From NCBI GenBank assembly GCA_015680685.1, contig MNCI01004895.1:392927-456926 (forward strand): a stretch of 64,000 nt of DNA, in the 5' to 3' direction. Positions within the stretch are counted from its first letter, which is position 1. Each line of letters begins with the position of its first letter. Of this stretch, positions 42,102 through 53,845 are shown piece by piece. The DNA is from Gnetum montanum (taxonomy: Eukaryota > Streptophyta > Gnetopsida > Gnetales > Gnetaceae). Position numbers and translations under genes: made by a program. The notes under the pieces are model-generated. The model saw only the letters and a list, made by a program, of their open reading frames with translations. It had not been told where the DNA came from and made no database searches.

Positions 42102-44119
42102 TCATATGAGGCCCTCAGTTCTTTTTAATTTTTTATTTTGCACATTTTTTTTACGCATTTTTTTTTACAATTTTTTGTTTTACATTTTTTTGTGTTACGA
42201 CATTTTTGTCTTACACATTTTTGTTTTACATATTTTTGTGTTACACATTTTTGTTTTACACATTTCTTTAACTTTTCTTATTTTTTTTTACAACATCATT
42301 ATACTTTTTCATTTTTTGTGTGTTTGTGTGTGTGTGATCCACCGTGTAAGTTCGTCACCCAATAAGTGTTCTTCCTAATGGTATGAACTATTTTCATGTT
42401 GATTGCTAATGTTTGGTTTTTACCTTTAAGTTACAATGTTAATACTAAGGTCTGTTTCTTTTGATATGGTAGGCAATGAGTTCACTTCATCCATCCATCC
42501 ACTAGTTTCTATGGTCTCTCTTGGCTTGGAAATGTACAGTCTCCTTCATAATAAGAACTTTAACGAATCGATGACTGGGCACTTCTCAAACTAAGGAAGG
42601 ACTCAAGGTTTGAAAAGGGTGTGACTTCAAGAGAACTTGATGCTTTGGTGTTGGCCATTCTCTTGGGTTCTTGGATGTTTTCTTCTTGGGTTTTCTCACC
42701 ATCCTAATGTTACCCAATTATCGGAAGCTGAGAAAATAAAAATAACAAAGTCTTTGCATGGTGTGGTTCTCATGCATAAAAACACAAAACACAAAACACA
42801 AAAAAAAAAAGAGAAAAAAGAAAAAAGTGAGAATTCAAAGCACACCCCTTAGACAAAATAATCTCTTGGGCTAAAAGCACTGGTTATGGAACCAAAAGTG
42901 TTCCCTTTAACTAAGGCCTTTCCCACTTTCCATTCTCTCTTTTGTTTCATCGGAATGGTGGTGGCTCTTTGGAGGTGCATTCTTGTTACTTCAAGAGGAT
43001 GGATTGGCCGAATGCATTGATGCAAAGTCACTGGATGTGGTTGGTTTGAGGCCAGAGTTGGAATGAGATTTGCTAAGTCACATTAATCATGAAACACACA
43101 AGGGGCTATACACCACCTTGTTCTTGGGATTCCATTCCATTCTCTTCTTTCCATCCTTCTCTCCATTATTTACCTCATTGTCGGTTGTATAATTAGTGTA
43201 TATTTTGGTTGATACATTGTTTTCTTTTTGGTAAATTCTTGTGGTTAAGACTTTAACTCTTGTTTCAAATGACATTCCCAGAGCCTACAAACTCTTTGAA
43301 TGTGGGTTTGTCAAGGCATTAAGGGCATGAGCTTACTTTGGGGAGGATCCACTGACATTCCTATTTGGGGAATTAGTTAAATTCTTTCCCTTAACATTTT
43401 GCAATTAATTTTATTTTGTTCATTTCCATCTCGACATCCATTTCATCGATGTCTTAGTTGTCTCTTTTTATCCATCTTCTTGTTTTTATTCTTTCTCCAT
43501 TCTAATGCTACCAGAGGTTCGCGATTAGTCATGGGGGTACGGGGCCCAAATTTTTCCATTTTTTTCAATTTTCTCCTAGCCCCAATTTCTTTTAATTTTT
43601 TCCTGACCCCTACACCTTTGGTAGTCATCAATATTATATCTCTAGATCTGCAATTAGCCATACCACAACCCAGCCAATTGGACTTACACCGAAGGAAGGT
43701 ATCAATTGCATTGTTATTCATTTACTCTTGCTAATACAAGATTGTGTTGTGTGTGCAGATGGTGATCATACAACAACAGATTGGATCTGGAGTGAACACT
43801 TGGAATGGAGTAGTGCTGAAGTAGCTATGCAAGGAGAAAAATCGATGGCGTGCTTACAGATAGACAACGAAAGGTGTAATCTTGGTGTTGGCAGCAAAAA
43901 CACTTCTTTCTCTCTCTCTTTCTCAGCTACCAACTAAGGCCTGATGTCAATGTAATAAGGTGTTCACTCTTGTTGTCATGAACACTAGTTTTATCAAGTC
44001 TTGTAATGATGATCCGTTCACAAGTCATCCCATTACTTTCATTTGAGTCAATAATCCCATACCTTCCTGATATTATTGTAAAGAACTTAAGGATGAGTTT
44101 TCATTTAGTCATGGGGGTA
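42101..44119 (+). other. Long 3' region of element F without pol
   Basis: Begins with a T-rich repeat (42,120-42,290) and continues with non-coding sequence. It ends with a candidate polypurine tract, ATGGGGGTATGA-like, at 44,111-44,121 at the LTR boundary. Nothing similar to RT, RNase H or integrase was seen on either strand. Confidence 0.5.
42120..42290. repeat. T-rich tandem repeat
   Basis: Repeats of about 18-20 bases, ACACATTTTTGTTTTACA and variants. It produces long meaningless open frames on the plus strand. Confidence 0.8.
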
Positions 44120-44945
44120 TGATGGGACACGATATCATGACCTTCACGATATTGCATCCTCCCCCGCGATATCGCATACGCGATATCGCAGTGCACCATC
44201 ATATCTATAAATAAGAGGCGGCTCTCCCTTGTTTCCTCATCCTACGCTAGAAGTAGGGAAACTTTGGAAGATTGATTACTCCAGAGGTAGCATATTTTCC
44301 ATGTGCCCGCAGTAGGAGTCCTAAAGTGAACAGATCTTTATTCGAGCAACATTGTACTTGAACAAAAGTTGTGTACAGAAATAAAGACAAACTTCCTGGA
44401 TAAACCTTGTAGTGCATGGAATAGGATTTTATTTAATGTTATTTATTGCTTTCTCTCTTACCCTTATCTCCTAGTAATGCGAAATGAGTATGACTTGATT
44501 ACGAGCATTTAAGAATGTGTATGGATAATCAAGGAACAGATGCTCATCGCACTTAGGCTAGATTAGATTCTCTCAACCCTTTCCTCCTAGTTAAGTGCCT
44601 CAGTANACGGTTGCATCGGTTCAGGGTGTGTACAGTAAGTGGGAACAAATGTTGACACTAGGTAATTTAGACTTAGTTCATTAGTTAGAGTTAGTAATTA
44701 GTTTCTCAACCCTTCACCTTGTTAGCATGGAAGACATAAAGCATAAAATACTATAAAAATCATATACCTCGGACTTACTTAACCATACACCGTGACAACT
44801 ACAAGTAAGTCTGGGAAGAGAATGAATGATTAACCCTAAGTGTTCCATGGGGCGTGTAGGCACTTAGTCTACAGAGTTCGACCGGATCATGTATGCTACG
44901 CTCATATTCATATGGTTGAGTGTAGGGGTATCTCGCCACTCATCA
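44120..44945 (+). repeat. 3' LTR of element F
   Basis: 826 bp from TGATGGGACA to CCACTCATCA. It has the preceding purine tract, a TATAAATA at 44,206-44,213 and an AATAAAGACA polyadenylation-like signal at about 44,380. The last 70 bases are the inverse of 33,869-33,930 of element E. Confidence 0.8.
44206..44213 (+). promoter_or_regulatory. LTR TATA box, element F
   Basis: TATAAATA, about 86 bases into the LTR, preceded by several CGATATCG-like palindromes (44,131-44,190). Confidence 0.6.
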
Positions 44946-45179
44946 TATGTGAAAAATGATATTGTCTTAAGGACTTCTATCAAGATAGTCACTTGACTTA
45001 CAAATTAGAAAAATAAAGCAAGTCTTCCAACAATGATATATAAATTTTTACAATCTTATGATACCTTAAGAATAGTGGGAGTAAATTATTTTTTAGATCT
45101 TATATATGTGTGACCTTATACTTACAACTAGTGACTTAGAATTATTATAAATAAATTTCTTTCTCAAAAGTTTTAAGAT

Positions 45180-45570
45180 GAAGGATAAATTACTTGAAAA
45201 AGGAATGAAGGTCCTTATAAAATAATGGCCATAGAATTTCTTAAAAATAAAATTTAATACATGTGTTAAAGTTATTTCACATGCAATATGGTTAAAAAAT
45301 GTTATCTTTGGTTTAAAAGTTATTGGAACTATAACAAGGCCAATAAGAAATTATTATGATAACTTAACTATAATTTTATCCTATGGTAAAAGTGGTAAAA
45401 GTGAAAGTTATAGTAAACATATAGATATAAAGTACCTTGTTGTTAAAGATAGAAACAAAGAAGCATGATGTTGATATTCAGCATATTAGTACTAAACTAA
45501 TCACGTTGATCCCATGAATAAAGCATTGCCAACAAAATGACGTACACATCATGTGGATTGTATGGAACTT
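45180..45570 (+). pseudogene. Ty1/copia RNase H C-terminal remnant
   Basis: Plus strand reads AIWLKNVIFGLKVIGTITRP, YYDNLTIILSYGKSGKS, then SKHIDIKYLVVKDRNKE and, after a frameshift, DVDIQHIST and PMNKALPTK. This order (AxWL, YxDN, SKHIDxxY, HIxT, PxTKALP) is the end of copia Pol. Only the end is present; RT motifs were not found further left, where element F's LTR lies. Confidence 0.75.
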
Positions 45571-45599
45571 GTTAGTTTATTCTATACATAGTTGCTTAT

Positions 45600-48060
45600 T
45601 AGTCTTATTTATATACCACTAACGGAGTTTTGGATAATAAGGGATATGTTTGAAGTGCACATAAAATTTATGCCATATCCATTGGAATAACTAAAGAAGG
45701 GCCTAGAATGATTTATAAGGCATCATTCTTAAAGAAATAACTCATCAAGTGCTTACTTGAGTGTCATGCATTGTAATACATGGAAGGAAATATTCAAACT
45801 TGTGGATATGATTCCCATGATTCATATATTGAGACTCTTTATCTAAATTATAGTTATAACAAGAGTTAAAGCTTAGCTAAGATATAGTCATAAACATATA
45901 ATGTCACTCACATAGATCAAGTTGGAGAATGTAAGAATAAATGTCCCACTTTTCATGGGTATTGGTTAAGAAAAGGTATGCTATCCCATAACAATTATGG
46001 TTTCAATTATGATAGTTTAACAACACTCTAGTTATAGAGCACTAATGCTTCCATGATGGATGGAAGTACTAACGCTACTCCATTCAAGGCTATTGAGGTT
46101 CCTTCCTAAATCTATAAATGTGATTTAGATATCATCAAGGTAGTCTAATCAAATCCAATCTAGTTGCAACAATTTAATCTTCAAGGAATAGATAAGAAGA
46201 TCTTCAATAAATCTCACTTGGAGCACAATTTAATCTATTTAGGTTGTAATCTACTTTCAAAGAATTTTTTACTATTCTTTAGGCTTTTTTGTGTCATAAT
46301 CTAGTTTCTTGTGTTGCATTAAGATTCTTGCAGCTGGTCTACATTAAGTTATACAAATCTAGTTCTCAAATGTTTTAGTTAGTTATACTCATTATATTTT
46401 TTATAGGTTTGATTTTTAATATATTCAAATTTTGTAGCATTGTAGATTCAACTACATTTTATGTTTATTGAGCTTTTAAGATTCTACTGCAATTTTTTTA
46501 TTGCGATCCATAAAGTTTAACAATGTAAACTTTTTCTCAATGCACTTTGGCCATATCAACACTAGACTTAAGCATTAGAACCATTTTTTTATTCTACAAG
46601 AGCTCCAATATCAAACAACTTATACCTACAACATCAGCTTCAAGTTGGGTGCTAAATAGACTATGCTTTTAGAGCCAAGTTTTGGTTCTAATAAAAGCTC
46701 TTTGCCATGTGGACTAAAGTTGACTAAGGATCAACATAGCTTTAAAAAAAAACAACATTTAGAAATTGATTTTGATTCCATTGAGCTTAAGGATCAAAAT
46801 GAACAAAGCTTGATCTCAATGTCAACCAAATCTACAATAAAGAAGCTACAAATTGGGAGCATAATATTTTAAGCAAGCCTAATTTTCCACATTAGCATAT
46901 TCTAAAAGAGGCTTAATTAAGAATCATAATTTGATTCTAAACTAAAATCTCTTCCACATTAGCCTAATGAGAGATATGTTAATAAGAACTAGCTATTAAA
47001 ACCAAGAATTGTCTCTAGTAAATATCTTCTAGGAAAGCCTTACCATGTTAAAGTCATTGAAGTGGATTTGAAACTATGCATTTAATTAACATATTTGTAG
47101 CTAAACTGACAAGCTCATCTCACTAATATAGAGAAATGAAATCCATAACTCAAGCTCATTAATTGAAAGTGAAAATGTGCAAGAAATTTAATTAGTTAGG
47201 AAAAAGTTGTTATCTCTAAGTTCATAAAACCCATAGCCATTAGTACCAAAATGAAAAGACAAATTGCTACCTCCCTAATCAGCTTTAATGCATATTTTAG
47301 CTTAATACTAAAAATTATATGGAGGTTGAAGAATAATGGTTATAGATTTATTTTTCTTCAACTTTCTTCTCTAGATTCTCCCCCAATGGATATGCAATGG
47401 TTATAGTTTCTTCCCTCTTATACTTCACCAACTCTATCTTAACAATGGCTTAAGGAATGGCTCTGATAAATGTTAGTTATAAAATGAAGCTCTCAACCTA
47501 AACCATAAATTCTAATTTAAGTTTTTGGTCCCCTAGTACTTGAACAGGAGTTTTTCTTTCCTCTATTCTTCTTTTCTTCTCAATCTTATTCTCTCTTACT
47601 TCACTCAAAAACTATGTCCTATTTCTTTCAAAAAGATCTATAAATTCTATGTCTTTGAGTTGAGAGAAGGAGTGTTTTTTCCTTCTAAGTTTCAAAATAT
47701 AATCCTTGTGACTTGGAGCTTGATGGATGTGCTTATTCCAAGATTGTAAAAGAAGTCCTATAACTTTATTTTTCTATATTAATAAAATCAATCTACCCCT
47801 TAGGATTTAGGGAGAAGTTAATGATGGAGGCTTTTGGTCAATCTATTAGCTAAATGACCTAAAAATCATTGTGTCTATTTATTCTTTCTTTCATAGGTGC
47901 ACTATTTTCTATTTCAGTTTTTAGTTTAGTCCTTTCACTATTCTACAATTAGGTTGAATTTTTATAATGTCCTAATTTACCCCAATCCCTCTCTTAGTGC
48001 CTATAGTTTCATCTAGGAAATAACAATAGGCATTGAAGCATGGGCAATACTTCTTGATCT
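45600..48060. other. AT-rich region between copia remnants
   Basis: Probably old copia LTR and leader sequence, since it follows the end of a copia pol and precedes a copia gag in the same orientation. I could not find paired LTR ends. A 69-codon open frame at 46,663-46,872 is not recognised and has no support. Confidence 0.3.
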
Positions 48061-48089
48061 AATAATTTATTTTGTAGGCTTACATCCTA

Positions 48090-49360
48090 AACATGGTGCA
48101 AAATCAAGGCTCTTGTCTAACAGAGTTCCTTAGTTTGATGGATTAGATTATCCTCTATGAAATTTTAAGATGAAGACATATATTTTGGCTCATGGTGATG
48201 ATGTGTGAAAACTTATTAGCAGAGGCTCTAGTAATCCTATTTACAATGCTCAAGCTATGAATGCATTAGTTTGCAACTTAGAGAGAGTAATATTTATGAA
48301 AATTATGCATCTTGAATCAGTTAAAGAAATGTGGGATCGTCTTAAAGCTATGTATGAGGATGATGAAAAAGTTAAGAAATCCAAGCCACTAACTCTGAGA
48401 GTGTGATTCAATGCTCTGAAAATAAAAGAAAGTTAAAATAGTAATAACTTATTTAGCAGAGTTGATGAGATCATTAGGAAGATGATCATGTTAGGGGAAG
48501 CTTAATTAGAGGATATCATTTGCCAAAAAATCCTATTTGTATTTTCCAACAAATTCAAAGTAAATGTTTCATCTATAGAAACGGAAAAATATCTATCCAA
48601 ATTAATAGTACCTAAGCTCTATAGTATTCTTTCAACTTTTGAAATCATAAAGGGTGAAGCTAGTATTTCTGGCAACAAGGATTCAATTACTTTTAAAGCC
48701 AAAGTTGAAAAGAATGAAGATAAATATGAATCATTAACGTTAGAGTTTGATTCTACTAAAGATATTACTAATCTTTCCAAAAACTTAAAGACTCACAAAG
48801 ATGAAGGCTAGTAAGAAGCTAAAAAAATTCTCTTTCTATTATTGTGGTGAAATAGGGCATATGATTACATAATTTCTAAAGAAAAAAAATGAGGAAAATC
48901 ATATGATAAGTTTTAGGCCAAAATGCACTAGGCAAAAGTTTGATAAATTAAAAGCTTAATTAGTTGAAATACAAAACTAATTAGAACATTTAGAAAACAA
49001 TGCATAATTAAGAATGTTAAAGAAAGTCCATTTGTTGATTTTACTCATGCTAATGTAATAACTGATGATTTTAATATTATTACAGAAGAATTATTTTTAT
49101 TTATAGTCATGATTGAAAATTATGATTTAGATGATGGTTTTTCAAACTTTATGTATACTAATAAAAGTGAACAAGAAACTGCTAGTGCTTGTGAGATCGA
49201 AGGCATAAGTAAAGATGAAGCTGGACCAAGATCATCAAATATAACTAAAACTAAATACAAAGAAGTTGGTGATGTTAATATAGAAGGGCCAATGCAGCAA
49301 CTAGAAATGGTGGTTAAAGATAATGAGAAGTTAAAAAAATTATTACATGTGAGGAAATGA
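48090..49360 (+). pseudogene. Ty1/copia gag (UBN2-type)
   Basis: Reads FDGLDYPL, NFKMKTYILAHGDDV, YNAQAMNALVCNLERVIFMK, SVKEMWDRLKAMYEDDEKVK, LFSRVDEIIRKMIMLGEA and IETEKYLSKLIVPKLYSIL, then a zinc knuckle FYYCGEIGHMIT whose first Cys is now Tyr. This is the copia Gag order. It has several TGA/TAG/TAA stops, and an acidic open segment at 49,109-49,360 is the probable tail. Non-functional. Confidence 0.7.
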
Positions 49361-49820
49361 GAAATCAAGAGCTATAAGTTGAAGCTCAGCTCCATTGAAT
49401 AAGAAAATTTAAAGCTAAAGAAGGAAGTCATTTTCTAAAGAAAGATATGAAAAGTAAAGCTACTAAAGCTACATATGATCTATTTAGTAGATTTACATTT
49501 AGCTTAGAAAAACTTAAGTATATCATCAATAATGGATGGTTAAGCTATAACAATTAGGGTCTTAGCTACAAGTCTAGTCCCTTCACAAAGTCATCTTTAT
49601 TAATAACATCAACCTAGAATATAAAATCTTAGTCATAGGCTCCATAATCAAAAATCATAACTTCATTGCATTCTGGACTACTTCCATAGTTAGATTTAGA
49701 GAATGAGTGTTTTTCATTGCAATCTATAGTAGTTGGTGGATTATATTCTATTTTTCATGCTTAATAGGTATTGAATTTGTAAGTAAGAAGATTGGATTTG
49801 TATGAACTTGAGTAGTTATG

Positions 49821-50090
49821 CACCTTCTCATTTTCATTAGCAATCTTAATTATTTAAGTTTACATTGTCTTAGGATATAATGTGGAATATGGATGCAATT
49901 TTGAGAAGAATACACATGTGCATCACATTTTCCTTACATGTTCTTTCAAAGTAAACATCTTCTCATTGTCATTAGCAATCTTCATTATTTAAGTTCACAT
50001 AATCTTAGAATATAATGTGAAAGATGAATGTGATTTTGAGAAGAACACATGTAGAATCATATTTTCCTTGGGTGTCCTCTCAAACTAAAT
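49821..50090 (+). repeat. Tandem duplication of about 135 bp
   Basis: Two copies of a segment starting CTTCTCATTTTCATTAGCAA (49,823) and CTTCTCATTGTCATTAGCAA (49,958), each with ATTATTTAAGTTYACAT and TTTTGAGAAGAA. In the otherwise featureless region 49,400-50,800. Confidence 0.75.
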
Positions 50091-50800
50091 ATTTGAGACA
50101 AAAATATAAATATTGTAACAAAAATCTATGTTTCGTTCTTGTTATATTTAGTGTTAGTTAACTACTTTTTTGTGCGGATATTTAATTTTCATGATATAAA
50201 TGTAATTATTTTTTTATAGATCCCACGGGTCTTTAGATTTAATAAAAACTTAATTTTAGTTTTATATGCTTGGGAATTGTCTAGATTCATGAACCTGTAA
50301 TTTTGGAATAGACAACTAGGCTAATAATAGTAGCCACTAGATAAGAAATTAAAAAATATGTCTAGGTTTACCAAGCCTTTCATTAGCTTGAAAGCACATA
50401 AATTGACATGATAGGTAGTAATGAGATTAACTGCCTAAGCATTTATCTTAATATGGTAAGTGCTGAAGATTTACTTTTAGTTTTTCACCTTTGATGATAG
50501 CTTTCGATATGGTTGGTTTTATTTTGTTGCACTAATCCTTTATGCTAATCCTTATTTCTAGTCATATAATCTATTATTGTTAATAAGCCCTAATAGCATT
50601 AGATTTTTCATGATTCAATATTAGCAATTAATGGTACTCATATACAAATGATAGTTTCATTGTTGGTTTGCAAAGACTTATTGTAGATAGTGTAGGGTGA
50701 ATTATTGTATAGTGCATAAATGAGGGTTTGTTGTAGATATTTTGCAATAATTTGTTGCAAATGAGGATTTTATGTTGATAATCATGAGGTGAGATATGAT

Positions 50801-51673
50801 TGTTCATAAAGTCAATTTTTGTTGTAAAGCAATATCATATCTACCATATCGTAGCAACAATGTCATAACCCATGCTACATCATCATTGATGCAATGTCTT
50901 AGGATGCATGCAGCCCTATAAATACTAATGATTGGGTGCACAATCTAACAACATTTCATTTTACCCTTAGCTAGGTTCTTACGGATTGTTTTCATAGACT
51001 TAGCAAAAGAGTGAATGCTTGCAATGTGATGTTTAGTAGTTGTTTGGTGTCTCTATTCAAGTGAATTTTACTTGGATGCAGTTCATGAAAATAATAAAGA
51101 TCGAGATTACTTTTGATCATTACAGCATTCCCTTAGTTCTCTAATTTTTTACTTAGCATAATCTTTACTATTTTCCTAGTTAATCATTTACATTTCAAGT
51201 GCTTAGTTTACATGTTATTAGTAAGTAGTATGGATACGATCAGTGTTGAGTGCTAAGTGTAGTCATCTAGTAACACAATAGTGGCATTCTTTGGTTTGAT
51301 TAGTAGTAATATCATTTGGTAATCCTAGTGATGACTACATGAGTCCAAGGCATGAATAATAAATCAAGATTAGATATCCATTGCAATCAACTAAGTTAGA
51401 CTTATGTTTTATTAGTTAATTGGACTTAGATTTTTATTCAACCATGTTTACCTTAGGAGCATGTAAGAGCCTACCAACATTAGTAATCATTTGCCTCATT
51501 AAGAGCTAAACCATACACTTGAACTTTACTAGCTGAATGTGGGAAGATAGTGATCTCAAATTTAACCTTAATTACTAGCATAATCACATTGCCCATATGT
51601 GGATTACAATTTGGTTGAATGCTATCACTTGTAACTTGTATGGTAGAGTGTTGGGATACTCCACTACTCATCA
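50801..51673 (+). repeat. 5' LTR of element G
   Basis: About 873 bp, alignable end to end with 56,829-57,699. Contains TATAAATA at 50,917-50,924 and AATAAAGATCGAGATTAC near 51,093, then a long U5. TGGGCACCAATG directly after it may be a decayed primer site. Confidence 0.75.
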
Positions 51674-53820
51674 TGGGCACCAATGATCCTAATCATAGTT
51701 ATGGGGTTATCCATCATGACACGTAGGTACCTTCTAAAATTTCTACTTTCTTACTACCTTTTCCACTTTCTTTATATATTTTCCTATTATTTTATATCTT
51801 TCAATTTCTTAATAATTTCATAATTCTTTTATAATTTTTCATTCTTTTTATCTTCTTAATTTTTGATATCTTTTATAATTTTTCATACCTTGTCATTATT
51901 TTACTTGTGCATATTTTTATCAATTGTCAATAAAACACATTGAATAAAGCAAGATGCAATTCCAATAAGGTGAAGATTTCTCTATATCATCAAATCATAA
52001 GGGGCTAATTACCTATACAGTGAGACCACAACATCCATCCACTCATTTCAATAATAAAAGGTTCTTACCATGGCCATAATGACATTTTTTCTCACAACAA
52101 AACTATGAATAAACTAGTGATCATTATGTCTAGATAGAAGAGTGAAGAACCAAATGGAAATGTAAAGGGTGTCACATCAAAGGGATTTGTGGATTCTCTT
52201 GGATTACTATCTTGTTGCTAAGGATGTATTATATCCTTGTAGATCTAACAAAAAATGAGAGTAAGGATGTAATAAGTGCTACCTTACTATGTTATTGGAA
52301 AGATATGTTACCCATGGCTCAAGGTAGTCCTCTGGTAAATTCAACACAATCAAAAATAAAATCCATACACAAAATAAATTTCTAGAGGTTCCATTGGAAA
52401 GACATGTTACCCATGCTTGAAGATAGGTGGCTTCTTAAGAATCTAAAAAGTAAAGAGTACAATGAATTAGCTCCTCCCTTGAACAACATGCCAAGTGGTA
52501 ATACTCCTTGTAATAGTGCTAGTCTTCTACTTGTGAACGTTAGGGATGAAACAATGTGATGTCACTAGAAAGTTTTTTGGACTTTGTTTGAATCTTGAAA
52601 AAAAGGGCTAATGATTACTTTAACTACAGATCACACACAAAGATTCATTATGTCTATGGTAAGATAACTCATGTCCCAGTTTTAGAAATCCCTTCTACAA
52701 TCCATCTCACCTTACTATATATTTAATCTTCACTGGTGGTGTTATTTTCCTAATCTAGCGATACTAACATGTGTGTTTTTCTTGACAAGTATGTCTTACG
52801 TTCAACTCCTTGAGTGCCTAAGGACACTTTTAGGCATGGTTATACAAGGGTACTAAGGGCTAGAGCCTACTTTAGGGAGGACCCACTTGTATAACTCTTG
52901 TATTTCATACTTGACAAGTCATTCCACATCATCTTGTGTCTTACAAAATAATCAAGGTTCAATAAGTACTTTTCATATCATTAAAAAATTTGTCCATACA
53001 TCAAAAATTCATTACCCATCTCTTATCCATACAATAAACTTTCATTGCTCAACATTTCTTCTTCAAGAACTTTAAACACCAAATTTTTGAAAAATGTGCA
53101 TCATTAATGGCCCAAGGCCCTTTAGACAAGCTTCAAATATTTTAGACATTCCATTTGACTCACTTTTTCCTTGAAAAATCAATGCAAAATTTTAAATTTT
53201 TGACAGTGATGTTGTAGCTACGATGTCATAGGTACCTATGATGTTGTATCTACAATGTATGATCTACGATTTCATGCATATAAAAATATTTTTTTATATG
53301 CATGAGAGGTAGTAGAGTTTTTAACTTTTTCATTTTGCAATAAGATAGTTTTTGTAATTTTTTTCAATGCTCTTACATACTAGCTTCCAAATTCTAAAAC
53401 CTTGCTTCTATAGCTTCAATTTTTAAAATTCTTGAACCTTGTTAATCCCATAGTGCTCAACTTAGTTGTGAATGGGTGCATTGCATGATACAACTAAAAA
53501 TTTGAGCCAAAACTTCTAATGCCTAGAAGATACCATAAAGGGTAAGTATAAGAGATAATGATAACCTTATAGTTAATTGATTAAACTTAGGCTAGAAAGA
53601 TTTAGATAATCCTCCTAATAGACCATATTAACTATTTTAAGCCATAACAAGTATGAAAATGATAACTATGAAAGGTTGTAAGTAATTAAAAGATATAACA
53701 CCTAAAGGGTTTCTTTTTAAAAAATTTTCTAACTCTGCAATCATAATAAGATAAGAACTTGATCTAGCCAAGGGTATGAGTAAGGTAAAGATCTATTAAG
53801 AACTAGCATAAACACATCAA
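51674..53820 (+). other. Leader region of element G
   Basis: No supported coding sequence. AT-rich with pyrimidine runs at 51,740-51,900. A cluster of near-palindromic GTAGCTACGATGTCATAGGT and similar sequences is at 53,210-53,290. Confidence 0.35.
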
Positions 53821-53845
53821 TAATTTTAAATCCTTGTTGATTGCA

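Larger units (their letters stand above)
39207..44945 (+). mobile_element. Element F: gypsy-type LTR element with gag and protease only
   Basis: Internal region 39,207-44,119 and 3' LTR 44,120-44,945. The 5' LTR and leader are absent: the sequence begins inside gag, directly fused to the laccase exon. No RT, RNase H or integrase is found between protease and 3' LTR (42,101-44,119). It belongs to the same family as E by gag and by the LTR end. It is likely a non-autonomous class mobilised by a related full element. Confidence 0.75.

Noticed and set aside
42138-42378. Phe/His-rich open frames of 75-100 codons.
   Set aside because: They arise from a T-rich tandem repeat; low complexity and no homology.
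46663-46872. Open frame of 69 codons in AT-rich sequence.
   Set aside because: No homology, no conserved copy, length expected by chance.
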